NCBI RefSeq assembly: GCF_943846705.1
Contig: NZ_OX044366.1
Coordinates: 2,852,001 to 2,916,000, forward strand
Direction: 5' to 3'
DNA length: 64,000 nt
Source: an uncultured Pseudomonas sp.
GTDB lineage: Bacteria > Pseudomonadota > Gammaproteobacteria > Pseudomonadales > Pseudomonadaceae
Part shown: positions 46,234 to 55,430 of the stretch, piece by piece
Layout: each line of letters begins with the position of its first letter
Position numbering within the stretch: the first letter of the stretch is position 1
Made by a program: the position numbers and the translations under genes
The notes under the pieces: generated by a model
Seen by the model: the letters and a program-made list of their open reading frames with translations, nothing else
Database searches by the model: none
Told to the model about the DNA's origin: nothing

Positions 46234-46349
46234 ATCACCTTATTACAGTTGCTTGATAAGACACGGGACCGTCCATGGTTACACCCTTCGAAAGCAGCAT
46301 GAGATCATGCTCATGCGTACTTAGCTCTTATTCTAAGGGTAGGTTTCAC

Positions 46350-48758
46350 ATGTATCGCTTGATGTGTTTTTTTTTCGTAGTCGCGCTGCTGTTACCCGTT
46401 TTAGGTCATGCCGAAGTGGTTAGGACTGGCCTTCAGGTTTCTTTGACGCCAGAGCATCGTATTTGGCTAGCTCAACATAAAAAGCTGCGCGTAGGGCTGC
46501 TCATGCAAGCCCCTTGGGCCCGTTACGACTCGCGATTACAGAAGCTTTCCGGGGCTAATGTCGAGCTGATCTCTCAGATACTAGCCAGCATCGGGGTTGA
46601 GCCGGTATGGCGGCGTTTTTCTAGCTACGCCGCGTTAGATCTTGCGGCAAAGCGTGGCGAGTTAGACCTTGTGCCTGGTATGCAGCAATCGCCCGCGGGC
46701 CTTCGGCAATGGCTATTTTCAGACCCCTATATGCGTGTGCCGCATTTGATAGTCGGTGAACGCCAGTCAGGCAATGTGGTGGATATAGATAACCTGGAAA
46801 CCGCAGAAATATTTTCCGTGCGCTCGCCTAGTGCAGCCAAGACTTACCTGAGCAGTACCTACAGCCAGCTGCAAATCCTCCCTGTGTCATCTGCACGCGC
46901 CGCCTTGCAAAAAATAGTACAACGCCAAGCCCGCTATGCCGTGGTTGATGAGGCGCGGCTTAGTCTGCTGTTAGGTGAGTCGCAATTTGCAGGGCTCAGA
47001 ATTGTCGGTGATCTGGGCCTGCCGCAATTACTGCGCATTGCCAGCCGGCGCGATCAGCCAATGCTGGCAGAGATCATGGAACAAGCGCTGCGCGCCCTGC
47101 CGGTTGGCGAAGTTGACCGTCTGCGTGAGCGTTGGTTGCCGTTAAAGTACCCACAAGCCAGTGATTCCCTGTCTTTCTGGCGCGGTTTGGCCCTGCTGTT
47201 ATTTATTACGCTGCTTGGCGCGGTTGCCGTTGCTGTGAAGTTGCGCCGGCAACGGCGCTCATTGGAAAGTCAATTACTGCATAGTCGGCAGCAATTGAGC
47301 CTGCGCGAGGTGGCCGAGCAGGCGTTGCACCTGAGCCAGTTCTCCATCGACCACAGCACGGTAGGCATTCTCTGGGTTAATTGGGACAGCCATGTACGCT
47401 ACGCCAACCACGCTGCCGAGATGATGCTGGGTTATGCCTCCGGAGCGCTGGTTGAGCGTCCCTTGCGTGAGCTGGAAACCAGTTTGAGCATGGACCGCTG
47501 GTTGACTCTGTGGAAACAAGTTCGCAACCGCGAAGAGGGGCCGCTGAGCTTTGAAACCGAGTGCGTGCAGGCCGATGGATGCTTGTTACCCGTCAATATT
47601 TCATTGAGTTTTTTGCGTTTTCGCGATGCCGAATATCTGGTGGTGTTCCTCACCGATATAACCGAGCGCCGCCGCACCAACGCCGCCTTGCAGGAAAGCG
47701 AAGCGCGCTTTAAAGGCATCGTCGGCAATATCCCAGGGTTGGTGTTTCGTCTGGAACGGCCGGTTATCGATCAGCCGGTCGTCTTTGCGTACATCAGCTC
47801 GGTCAGTCAAGCATTAGTGGGGTACCCGGCTGAGGAGCTGCAACGCGTTGATCGTGGCATCCGCAGCTTGGTCCACCCGGATGACCTGGCCAGCTACAAC
47901 CTTAGTCAGGAAGCCGCCCTAGCCCGTGACAGTGATTGGTTCTGGCAGGGCCGTATTATTAAACGTGACGGCGATCTGCGTTGGGCGGATATTCGCGCCA
48001 CTGTGCGTCATCTCGACCACCAACGGGTGGTGTGGGATGGCGTGGTTTGGGACATCACCGCCAATAAACACATTGAGCTGGAGTTGGCCGAATCCCGCAG
48101 CCAGCTGCGTGAGCTGTCTAAACATTTAGAAAGTGTGCGTGAAGAGGAAAAAACCCGCATTGCCCGAGAAGTGCATGATGAGCTGGGCCAAATGCTCACG
48201 GTGCTAAAGCTTGAAACCGCCATGTGCGAGTTGGCTTGCGCAGGTCAGGTGCCCGCGTTGGATGAACACCTGCACAACATAAAACGGCTGATCGCCCAGT
48301 TATTCCAGTTGGTGCGCGACGTGGCGACGGCACTGCGCCCACCGATTCTTGATGCCGGCATCGCGTCGGCCATCGAGTGGCAAGTGCGTCGCTTTGAAGC
48401 GCGCAGCCACCTTACCTGTTTGGTAGATGTACCCGACAATTTGCCGAAGCTGAGCGACGCGAAAGCCACAGGCTTATTTCGCATTCTTCAAGAAGCGCTG
48501 ACCAACGTGATGCGCCATGCACAAGCGCACAGTGTGCACGTTACCTTGAGTTTGAAGGGGGGGGAGTTGTGCTTGTGCATCAGTGATGACGGCAAGGGGT
48601 TCACAACCAACAGCAACAACCCTGTAAGGTCATTTGGCTTGGTCGGTATGCGCGAGCGCATATTGATGCTGGGCGGCACCCTGAGCATTGACAGCCAACT
48701 TGGCGAAGGGACAACCCTGTGCGCACGTGTGGCACTGAGTGAGGAGGAGTTAAGGTGA
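46350..48758 (+). CDS. Sensor histidine kinase with periplasmic solute-binding domain
   Basis: An 802-residue membrane sensor. Signal sequence (~1-22); periplasmic SBP_bac_3-type domain (~25-270, LTPEHRIWLAQHKKLRVGLLMQAPWARY); membrane helix (~283-305, GLALLLFITLLGAVAVAV); two PAS domains (~335-450 and 460-595); HisKA_3 with phospho-acceptor His609 in RIAREVHDELGQML; and HATPase (FRILQEALTNVMRHAQ, DDGKGF). It should sense an amino compound outside the membrane. The frame starts at 46275, but ATG 46350 gives the signal peptide. It overlaps the response-regulator gene by four bases (GTGA). Confidence 0.9.
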   Translation: MYRLMCFFFVVALLLPVLGHAEVVRTGLQVSLTPEHRIWLAQHKKLRVGLLMQAPWARYDSRLQKLSGANVELISQILASIGVEPVWRRFSSYAALDLAAKRGELDLVPGMQQSPAGLRQWLFSDPYMRVPHLIVGERQSGNVVDIDNLETAEIFSVRSPSAAKTYLSSTYSQLQILPVSSARAALQKIVQRQARYAVVDEARLSLLLGESQFAGLRIVGDLGLPQLLRIASRRDQPMLAEIMEQALRALPVGEVDRLRERWLPLKYPQASDSLSFWRGLALLLFITLLGAVAVAVKLRRQRRSLESQLLHSRQQLSLREVAEQALHLSQFSIDHSTVGILWVNWDSHVRYANHAAEMMLGYASGALVERPLRELETSLSMDRWLTLWKQVRNREEGPLSFETECVQADGCLLPVNISLSFLRFRDAEYLVVFLTDITERRRTNAALQESEARFKGIVGNIPGLVFRLERPVIDQPVVFAYISSVSQALVGYPAEELQRVDRGIRSLVHPDDLASYNLSQEAALARDSDWFWQGRIIKRDGDLRWADIRATVRHLDHQRVVWDGVVWDITANKHIELELAESRSQLRELSKHLESVREEEKTRIAREVHDELGQMLTVLKLETAMCELACAGQVPALDEHLHNIKRLIAQLFQLVRDVATALRPPILDAGIASAIEWQVRRFEARSHLTCLVDVPDNLPKLSDAKATGLFRILQEALTNVMRHAQAHSVHVTLSLKGGELCLCISDDGKGFTTNSNNPVRSFGLVGMRERILMLGGTLSIDSQLGEGTTLCARVALSEEELR

Positions 48759-49384
48759 TCCGAGTCATGGTCGCAGAAGACCACACCATTGTTCGCGAGG
48801 GCATAAAAACCTTGCTCGGCATGTGCCATGACTTGCACGTGGTGGGGGAGGCGAGTAATGGTGAGCAGTTGCTCGAATGCCTGCGCCGCACCCCTTGCGA
48901 TGTGGTGCTGCTGGATATTTCCATGCCGGGGATCAATGGACTTGAAGCGATTCCAAGGATTCGTGCCTTGGCTGATGCGCCGGCGATTTTGGTGTTGTCC
49001 ATGCACGATGAAGCGCAGATGGCGGCACGCGCGCTTAAAGTGGGGGCGGCAGGCTACGCCACCAAAGACAGCGAGCCTGCGCTACTGATTACCGCTATTC
49101 GCAAAGTGGCGGCGGGTGGTCGCTATATCGACCCCGCTTTGGCCGACCGTATGGTGTTCGAGGTCGGCCTCACTGATTCACGGCCGCTGCATGCGCAATT
49201 ATCTGAACGGGAGTTCTCGGTATTTGAGCGACTGGTTCGGGGTGAGGGGGTGAATGAAATTGCCCAGCACCTGGCCGTTAGCAATAAAACCGTAAGCACC
49301 CATAAAGCCCGTCTGATGCAAAAGCTCGGCATGGCTTCATTAGCAGACATGGTGCGCTATGCCATTGATAACAAGTTGATGTGA
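48755..49384 (+). CDS. NarL/FixJ-family response regulator
   Basis: A 209-residue response regulator. Receiver domain (1-120) with acidic pocket VAEDH and phospho-acceptor Asp54 in VVLLDISMPG; LuxR-type HTH (~145-205, LSEREFSVFERLVRGEGVNEIAQHLAVSNKTVSTH). It pairs with the overlapping histidine kinase gene and should control the ABC importer operon just downstream; the palindrome at 49408-49435 is the obvious candidate site. GTG start at 48755 after GAGGAGG; ATG 48767 is less likely. Confidence 0.93.
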   Translation: MIRVMVAEDHTIVREGIKTLLGMCHDLHVVGEASNGEQLLECLRRTPCDVVLLDISMPGINGLEAIPRIRALADAPAILVLSMHDEAQMAARALKVGAAGYATKDSEPALLITAIRKVAAGGRYIDPALADRMVFEVGLTDSRPLHAQLSEREFSVFERLVRGEGVNEIAQHLAVSNKTVSTHKARLMQKLGMASLADMVRYAIDNKLM

Positions 49385-49407
49385 GTACTTAGGCAGCACT
49401 CACCACG

Positions 49408-49435
49408 TTTCTTGTAGGGCAATCCCTACAAGAAA
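49408..49435. promoter_or_regulatory. Perfect 12-bp inverted repeat upstream of the ABC operon
   Basis: TTTCTTGTAGGG (49408-49419), spacer CAAT, then its exact reverse complement (49424-49435). It lies 24 bp after the response-regulator stop and 108 bp before the ABC ATPase start. Without a T-tract it looks like an operator for the NarL-type regulator rather than a terminator. Confidence 0.65.
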
Positions 49436-49525
49436 TTGTCCTACAGCCTGATAGCCAGCTGTCATCCTGCCCGATTTTTCCAATCTGAAACCGTGCCTAC
49501 TCTCTGTACTTAACAGCGTGCAGAT

Positions 49526-49533
49526 AAAAACAA
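49526..49533 (+). promoter_or_regulatory. Crc/Hfq-like motif at the ABC ATPase ribosome site
   Basis: AAAAACAA (AANAANAA pattern) directly precedes the AGG ribosome site of the ATPase gene. In Pseudomonas such A-rich motifs recruit Hfq-Crc for catabolite repression of translation. Confidence 0.5.
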
Positions 49534-49543
49534 AGGTATAGCG

Positions 49544-50656
49544 ATGACTGGGTCTCAGGAAAATGACGTTCTGGTAAGTTTTCGTGGCATTCAGAAGAGC
49601 TACGACGGCGAAAACCTGATCGTTAAAGATCTCAATTTGGATATACGCAAGGGCGAGTTCCTCACCTTGCTCGGCCCTTCTGGTTCAGGTAAGACCACCA
49701 GCCTGATGATGCTGGCCGGTTTCGAAACGCCCACCGCTGGTGATATCCAACTGGGTGGCCGCTCGCTGACTAAGCTCCCTCCGCACAAGCGTGATATCGG
49801 CATGGTGTTCCAGAACTACGCCTTGTTTCCCCACATGACCGTGGCCGAGAACCTGGCCTTTCCCCTTTCAGTACGCGGTATGTCACGCACCGACAGCACC
49901 GAGCGGGTGAAAAAAGCCTTGTCGATGGTGCAACTCGATAGCTTCCGTAATCGTTATCCCGGCCAGCTTTCAGGCGGTCAACAACAACGCGTGGCCTTGG
50001 CCCGTGCGCTGGTGTTTGAGCCGCAGTTAGTGCTGATGGATGAGCCGCTCGGCGCTCTCGATAAACAACTGCGCGAACACATGCAGATGGAAATTAAACA
50101 CCTGCATAAGCGCTTGGGAGTCACCGTGGTTTACGTGACTCATGATCAGGGCGAAGCCTTGACCATGTCTGATCGCGTGGCGGTGTTTCATCAAGGCGAA
50201 ATTCAACAGATCGCCGACCCACGCACGCTGTATGAAGAGCCGAGCAACACCTTCGTCGCCAACTTCATTGGCGAAAACAACCGAATCAATGGCCGCTTGC
50301 TCAGCCAAGCCGGCGACCGCTGCATGGTCGAGCTGGCGCGTGGAGAAAAAATTGAAGCGCTGGCTGTCAATGTTGGCCAACCCGGCGAGCCGGTGACGCT
50401 GTCGGTGCGCCCAGAGCGTGTTCGCTTGAATGGTTCGAGTGAGTCCTGCCAGAACCGTTTCTCGGGCCGCGTATCCGAATTTATTTACCTCGGCGACCAC
50501 GTGCGGGTTCGTCTAGAGGTTTGTGGCATGAGCGATTTCTTCGTCAAGCAACCCATTGCCGAACTTGACCCGGCATTGGCTGTAGGCGATGTCGTCCCCC
50601 TAGGCTGGGAGGTCGAGCATGTGCGCGCCCTAGACCCGCTGATCGAAACACACTGA
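49544..50656 (+). CDS. ABC transporter ATPase (PotA-type)
   Basis: A 370-residue ATPase of the polyamine/opine importer family. Walker A GPSGSGKTT (44-52), Q-loop MVFQNYALFP, signature LSGGQQQR (142-149), Walker B LVLMDEPLGALD (162-173) and a C-terminal TOBE domain (~285-360). First gene of a complete importer: ATPase, binding protein and two permeases. Start ATG 49544 after AAAGG. Confidence 0.95.
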   Translation: MTGSQENDVLVSFRGIQKSYDGENLIVKDLNLDIRKGEFLTLLGPSGSGKTTSLMMLAGFETPTAGDIQLGGRSLTKLPPHKRDIGMVFQNYALFPHMTVAENLAFPLSVRGMSRTDSTERVKKALSMVQLDSFRNRYPGQLSGGQQQRVALARALVFEPQLVLMDEPLGALDKQLREHMQMEIKHLHKRLGVTVVYVTHDQGEALTMSDRVAVFHQGEIQQIADPRTLYEEPSNTFVANFIGENNRINGRLLSQAGDRCMVELARGEKIEALAVNVGQPGEPVTLSVRPERVRLNGSSESCQNRFSGRVSEFIYLGDHVRVRLEVCGMSDFFVKQPIAELDPALAVGDVVPLGWEVEHVRALDPLIETH

Positions 50657-50690
50657 GTTCACCTCGCTTCATCAATCCTGCAGTGGAGAA

Positions 50691-50698
50691 AACAACAA
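50691..50698 (+). promoter_or_regulatory. Crc/Hfq-like motif at the binding-protein start
   Basis: AACAACAA ends on the A of the ATG of the binding-protein gene, a position where Hfq-Crc would block ribosome loading. Second such motif in the operon. Confidence 0.5.
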
Positions 50699-51729
50699 TG
50701 ACCAAAACTCTCTCGCTTACAGCTCTGACATTGGCTGTCGCATTCGCCGCGCCGGCAATGGCGGACGACCTCACGGTAATTGCCTTCGGTGGCGCTAACA
50801 AAGATGCGCAAATCAAGGCCTTCTATCAGCCGTGGGAAAAAGCCACGGGAAATAAAATCATTTCCGGGGACTACAACGGTGAAATGGCCAAGGTTAAAGC
50901 CATGGTGGACACCAACAGTGTGACCTGGAATCTGGTTGAAGTTGAATCGCCGGAACTCGCGCGCGGCTGCGAAGAAGGCATGTTCGAGGAACTCGACTCG
51001 GCCCAGTTTGGCCATGCAGATACGTTTATTACCGGCGCGATTCAGCCTTGCGGCGTTGGCTTCTTCGTCTGGTCGACCGTGCTGGCATACAACGCCGACA
51101 AACTCACGACAGCGCCAACCGGTTGGTCGGATTTCTGGGACACCGAAAAATTCCCGGGCAAGCGCGGTTTGCGCAAAGGCGCTAAATACACCCTTGAGTT
51201 CGCCCTTATGGCTGATGGCGTAGCCCCCAAGGATGTGTACGGCGTGCTGGCCACTAAAGAGGGCCAGGACCGTGCTTTCGCAAAGCTTGATCAAATCAAA
51301 CCAAGCATTCAGTGGTGGGAAGCCGGAGCCCAGCCTCCGCAGTTTCTGGCCTCTGGCGACGTTGTGATGAGCTCAGCCTATAACGGGCGAATTGCCGCAG
51401 TGAAAAATGAGAGCAACCTGAAAGTGGTGTGGAACGGCGGAATTTATGACTTCGACAGCTGGGCCATTCCTAAAGGCGCGAAAAGCCTTGAAGCAGCTCA
51501 GAAGTTCATCGCGTTCACTGTGCAGCCAGAACAGCAAAAAGCCTTCTCAGAAAACATCGCTTACGGCCCGGCCAACAAAGAAGCCATCAACCTGCTCGCG
51601 CCGGAGCTGCTGAGTGACATGCCTACCGCCCCCGACAACATTGTCAACCAGGTCGCTATTGATGTGACGTTCTGGGCTGATTACGGCGAGCAACTGGAAC
51701 AGCGCTTTAACTCCTGGGCGGCCCGTTAA
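50698..51729 (+). CDS. ABC periplasmic binding protein (PotD-like)
   Basis: A 343-residue periplasmic binding protein: signal peptide (~1-22, ending AMA-DD), then a two-lobed fold of the spermidine/putrescine type. It is a close paralogue of the orphan protein at 43604-44635. Downstream GabD/GabT suggest that the ligand is an omega-amino acid or short amine such as GABA or 5-aminovalerate (inference). ATG 50698 gives the signal peptide; the frame begins at 50683. An intercistronic hairpin follows. Confidence 0.92.
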   Translation: MTKTLSLTALTLAVAFAAPAMADDLTVIAFGGANKDAQIKAFYQPWEKATGNKIISGDYNGEMAKVKAMVDTNSVTWNLVEVESPELARGCEEGMFEELDSAQFGHADTFITGAIQPCGVGFFVWSTVLAYNADKLTTAPTGWSDFWDTEKFPGKRGLRKGAKYTLEFALMADGVAPKDVYGVLATKEGQDRAFAKLDQIKPSIQWWEAGAQPPQFLASGDVVMSSAYNGRIAAVKNESNLKVVWNGGIYDFDSWAIPKGAKSLEAAQKFIAFTVQPEQQKAFSENIAYGPANKEAINLLAPELLSDMPTAPDNIVNQVAIDVTFWADYGEQLEQRFNSWAAR

Positions 51730-51739
51730 CCACTGCTTA

Positions 51740-51762
51740 GCCCCCTTCATCTAGAAGGGGGC
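51740..51762 (+). repeat. Hairpin between binding-protein and permease genes
   Basis: GCCCCCTTC (51740-51748), loop ATCTA, and its exact reverse complement (51754-51762), 10 nt after the stop. Hairpins at this place in ABC operons protect the binding-protein mRNA and lower permease expression. Confidence 0.75.
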
Positions 51763-51786
51763 CTTCCCTGATTTGCGGAGTTCGTT

Positions 51787-53034
51787 ATGGCAATTGCAGC
51801 GCCTCTCAACGAGAACGCCGGCACCACGCTGAAGCAGCGCCTGGCTCGTGCCGAGCGGTTTAATCGCCTTAAAGCCCAGGCACTAATAGCGCCGCTTCTG
51901 ATATTTCTGGTGCTGATTTTCCTGGTTCCGATTGCCGCACTGCTCTACAAAAGCGTGAACAACCCAGAGGTGGTCGACACGCTGCCGCTGACCGTGGCAG
52001 CGATTGCCGATTGGGACGGCCGCGCGCTGCCTGGCGAGCCCGTCTACAAGGCACTCAGCCTTGACCTTGCGGAGGCGCGCAAGAGCCGCACCATTGGTGA
52101 CCTATCAAAGCGCATGAACATGGAGCAGGCGGGCTACCGCAGCTTGATGATGAAAAGCGCCAGGGCCTTGCCGTTCAAGACCGAGCCGGCTTCTTATAAA
52201 GACGCTCTTGAAGGTCTCGACGAGCGTTGGGGTGACCCCGCGTATTGGCAGGTCATCCGCCGCAATACCAGCAGCATCAGTCCCTATTATTTATTGGCTG
52301 CGGTTGATCATCGTATTGATGACTTAGGCGAGTTGGCCGCAGCGTCCCCCGACCAAGCGATTTACCTCGATATTTTCGTCCGCACGTTCTGGATGGGTTT
52401 GGTGATTACCGCCATCTGTTTAGTGTTGGCCTACCCACTGGCTTACTTGCTGGCAACCCTGCCAACGCGGCAAAGCAACCTGCTGATGATTTTGGTGCTG
52501 CTGCCGTTCTGGACCTCGATCTTGGTGCGTGTTGCCGCCTGGATTGTGCTGTTGCAGTCCTCGGGTTTGATTAATGGCGCCCTGATCAGCCTCGGCATTA
52601 TTGATGAACCCCTGCAACTGGTGTTCAACCGCGCCGGGGTTTACATCTCCATGGTGCACATCATGCTGCCCTTCATGATTCTGCCGATTTACAGCGTGAT
52701 GAAAGGTATTTCGCCGACCTATATGCGCGCCGCTATTTCCCTCGGTTGCCATCCATTTACCAGCTTTTGGCGCGTGTACTTCCCGCAAACGGTGGCGGGT
52801 GTCAGCGCCGGCTGCTTGTTGGTGTTCATCCTGTCCATTGGCTACTACATCACCCCGGCTCTGCTCGGCAGTCCGAGCGATCAAATGGTCAGCTACTTCG
52901 TTGCGTTCTACACCAACGTCAGCATCAACTGGGGTATGGCCACAGCGCTTGGCGGTCTGCTGTTACTCGCGACCTTGGTGCTCTATGTGGTTTACAGCTG
53001 GCTGGTGGGCGCTAGCCGCCTGCGTATGAGCTAA
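51787..53034 (+). CDS. ABC permease (PotB-type) with large extra loop
   Basis: A 415-residue inner-membrane permease. TM1 (~34-55) is followed by ~140 mostly polar residues (~56-195) before the BPD_transp_1 core (TMs from ~197 to 405, with the coupling EAA-like segment AAISLGCHPFTSFWRVYFP). Standard PotB is ~285 residues; the insert would lie in the periplasm and could contact the binding protein. Start ATG 51787 after GGAG. Confidence 0.92.
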   Translation: MAIAAPLNENAGTTLKQRLARAERFNRLKAQALIAPLLIFLVLIFLVPIAALLYKSVNNPEVVDTLPLTVAAIADWDGRALPGEPVYKALSLDLAEARKSRTIGDLSKRMNMEQAGYRSLMMKSARALPFKTEPASYKDALEGLDERWGDPAYWQVIRRNTSSISPYYLLAAVDHRIDDLGELAAASPDQAIYLDIFVRTFWMGLVITAICLVLAYPLAYLLATLPTRQSNLLMILVLLPFWTSILVRVAAWIVLLQSSGLINGALISLGIIDEPLQLVFNRAGVYISMVHIMLPFMILPIYSVMKGISPTYMRAAISLGCHPFTSFWRVYFPQTVAGVSAGCLLVFILSIGYYITPALLGSPSDQMVSYFVAFYTNVSINWGMATALGGLLLLATLVLYVVYSWLVGASRLRMS

Positions 53035-53047
53035 GGAGAAAGTCGAG

Positions 53048-53875
53048 ATGCTAAGCCCCTATATGTCGCCTATTGAACGGATCTGGCACTACAGCTTGCG
53101 CACCCTGTGCGCCCTGGTACTGCTGTTCCTGATTTTGCCGGTGTTGGTCATCATTCCGTTGTCGTTTAACTCGGGCAGTTTTCTAACCTACCCACTGCAA
53201 GGGTTTTCCCTGCAGTGGTACCAAGACTTTTTCGAGTCGGCCAGCTGGATGCGCGCCCTGAAAAACAGCCTGATTATTGCTCCAGCGGCGACCTTCATCG
53301 CCATGGTGCTGGGCACGCTCGCGGCCATCGGTTTAACCCGGGGGGAGTTCCGCGGTAAGGCCCTAGTAATGAGCCTGGTGATTTCGCCGATGGTGGTGCC
53401 CGTGGTGATTGTCGGTGTGGCCAGTTACCTGTTCCTCGCGCCGTTAGGCATGGGTAACAGCTACATATCACTGATCCTCGTGCATGCGGTACTTGGCGTA
53501 CCGTTCGTGATCATCACCGTGTCGGCGACGCTGCAGGGCTTCAATTACAACCTCGTTCGCGCAGCGTCTAGCCTAGGGGCCTCGCCGTTTACCGCCTTTC
53601 GCAGAGTGACCTTGCCGCTGATCGCCCCTGGCGTTATCTCCGGCGCGCTGTTTGCCTTCGCCACCTCGTTTGATGAAGTCGTGGTGACGCTGTTTCTCGC
53701 CGGCCCACAGCAAGTCACCCTACCTCGGCAGATGTTCAGTGGTATCCGCGAGAACCTCAGCCCGACTATCGCGGCCGCCGCAACCATGCTGATCGGGTTT
53801 TCCATCCTGTTACTGCTGACCTTGGAATGGCTGCGCGGCCGCAGCGAAAAACTCCGCACCCAACAGCCTGAATGA
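53048..53875 (+). CDS. ABC permease (PotC-type)
   Basis: A 275-residue permease with six membrane segments and the ATPase-coupling segment RAASSLGASPFTAFRRVTLPLIAPG. It pairs with the 51787 permease. Start ATG 53048 follows AAGGAGA, 13 bp after the preceding stop; 20 bp precede the dehydrogenase gene, so the operon probably continues. Confidence 0.94.
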   Translation: MLSPYMSPIERIWHYSLRTLCALVLLFLILPVLVIIPLSFNSGSFLTYPLQGFSLQWYQDFFESASWMRALKNSLIIAPAATFIAMVLGTLAAIGLTRGEFRGKALVMSLVISPMVVPVVIVGVASYLFLAPLGMGNSYISLILVHAVLGVPFVIITVSATLQGFNYNLVRAASSLGASPFTAFRRVTLPLIAPGVISGALFAFATSFDEVVVTLFLAGPQQVTLPRQMFSGIRENLSPTIAAAATMLIGFSILLLLTLEWLRGRSEKLRTQQPE

Positions 53876-53895
53876 TCTAAACATAGAGCCCAGCC

Positions 53896-55359
53896 ATGCC
53901 ACTCGAACTACAAGACCCAAGCCTGCTGCGCCAACACGCCTATGTGGATGGCCAGTGGTGCGAAGCCGATAGCAATGCGCGCACCTCAATTTTCAATCCT
54001 GCCACCGCTGAGCTGGTGGGCAGCGTGCCGAATATGGGGCGCAGCGAAACCCGCCGTGCCATTGCCGCCGCGCAAGCAGCACAGCCGGCCTGGCGCGCCC
54101 TTACGGCCAAAGAGCGCGCCAACTTTTTACGCCGCTGGTACCAACTGGTGATGGAAAACCAAGAAGACTTGGCGCGCATCATGACTGCAGAGCAAGGCAA
54201 GCCTCTGACCGAGGCCCGAGGCGAAATTGCCTACGCGGCTTCGTTTATCGAGTGGTTTGCCGAGGAAGCCAAGCGTGCTTATGGCGATGTGATACCGGCC
54301 CATGCGGCGGATAAACGCATATTGGTGCAGAAGGAACCCGTGGGCGTTACGGCGGCTATTACGCCCTGGAACTTCCCCAGCGCGATGATCACCCGCAAGG
54401 CTGGTCCCGCCTTAGCGGCTGGGTGCGCCATGGTGCTTAAACCTGCGCCGCAGACGCCTTTTTCCGCATTAGCGCTGGTTGTTCTGGCTGAGCGCGCAGG
54501 CTTACCGCCCGGTTTGCTTAGTGTGATTACCGCAGATGTAGAGGTCTCCCGAGAAGTCGGTGCCGAGCTGTGCGAAAGCCCGGTGGTACGCAAGCTCTCG
54601 TTCACCGGCTCAACCGCTGTGGGCATCAAACTGATGCAGCAATGTGCACCGACCTTGAAGAAGCTCTCCCTAGAGCTGGGTGGCAACGCGCCTTTTATCG
54701 TGTTTGATGACGCTGATCTAGACGCTGCCGTCGAAGGCGCGATGATCTCCAAATACCGCAACAACGGTCAGACCTGCGTCTGCGCTAACCGCATTTACGT
54801 GCAGGACGGCGTTTACGAGGCCTTTGCGCAGAAGTTCAATGCTGCTGTTGCCACCCTCAAAGTCGGCAATGGCACTGATGATGGCGTCACCACAGGCCCG
54901 CTGATCGACAGCAACGCCGTGACCAAGGTCCAACGCCACCTTGAAGATGCCCTCAGCAAAGGCGCACGTCTACTCGCGGGCGGTAAGCCACACGCCCTGG
55001 GCGGTACTTTTTTCCAGCCGACCATACTCGTCGATGTGCCCACCACGGCGGCAGTGGCCAAGGAAGAAACCTTCGGCCCCCTGGCGCCGCTGTTTCGCTT
55101 TCAGCAGGAAGCCGACGTGATTGCCATGGCCAACGACACCGAGTTTGGTCTGGCGGGTTACTTCTACTCGCGCGACCTAAGCCGGGTGTTCCGCGTAGCG
55201 GAGGCGCTGGAGTACGGCATTGTAGGTGTCAATACCGGGGTTATCTCAACCGAGGTTGCACCGTTTGGCGGCATGAAGGCCTCCGGTCTTGGCCGTGAAG
55301 GCTCTAAGTACGGTTTGGATGAATACCTAGAAATTAAATACCTGTGTCTGGGCATTTAA
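53896..55359 (+). CDS. gabD: Succinate/glutarate-semialdehyde dehydrogenase
   Basis: A 487-residue NAD(P)-dependent aldehyde dehydrogenase closely resembling Pseudomonas GabD/DavD over its length (same C-terminus DYLEIKYLCLGI with one difference). The catalytic Cys is in NNGQTCVCANR, the general-base Glu in SLELGGNAPF, and PWNFPSAMITRK binds cofactor. It oxidises succinate semialdehyde (GABA route) or glutarate semialdehyde (5-aminovalerate route). It is followed by its partner transaminase and preceded by the importer. Confidence 0.93.
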   Translation: MPLELQDPSLLRQHAYVDGQWCEADSNARTSIFNPATAELVGSVPNMGRSETRRAIAAAQAAQPAWRALTAKERANFLRRWYQLVMENQEDLARIMTAEQGKPLTEARGEIAYAASFIEWFAEEAKRAYGDVIPAHAADKRILVQKEPVGVTAAITPWNFPSAMITRKAGPALAAGCAMVLKPAPQTPFSALALVVLAERAGLPPGLLSVITADVEVSREVGAELCESPVVRKLSFTGSTAVGIKLMQQCAPTLKKLSLELGGNAPFIVFDDADLDAAVEGAMISKYRNNGQTCVCANRIYVQDGVYEAFAQKFNAAVATLKVGNGTDDGVTTGPLIDSNAVTKVQRHLEDALSKGARLLAGGKPHALGGTFFQPTILVDVPTTAAVAKEETFGPLAPLFRFQQEADVIAMANDTEFGLAGYFYSRDLSRVFRVAEALEYGIVGVNTGVISTEVAPFGGMKASGLGREGSKYGLDEYLEIKYLCLGI

Positions 55360-55430
55360 GCCCACGTATTGCGCAGTAGCGACCGCTAATAACATGCATA
55401 AACCGTCGATAGACGCCCATGAGGAGCCGC

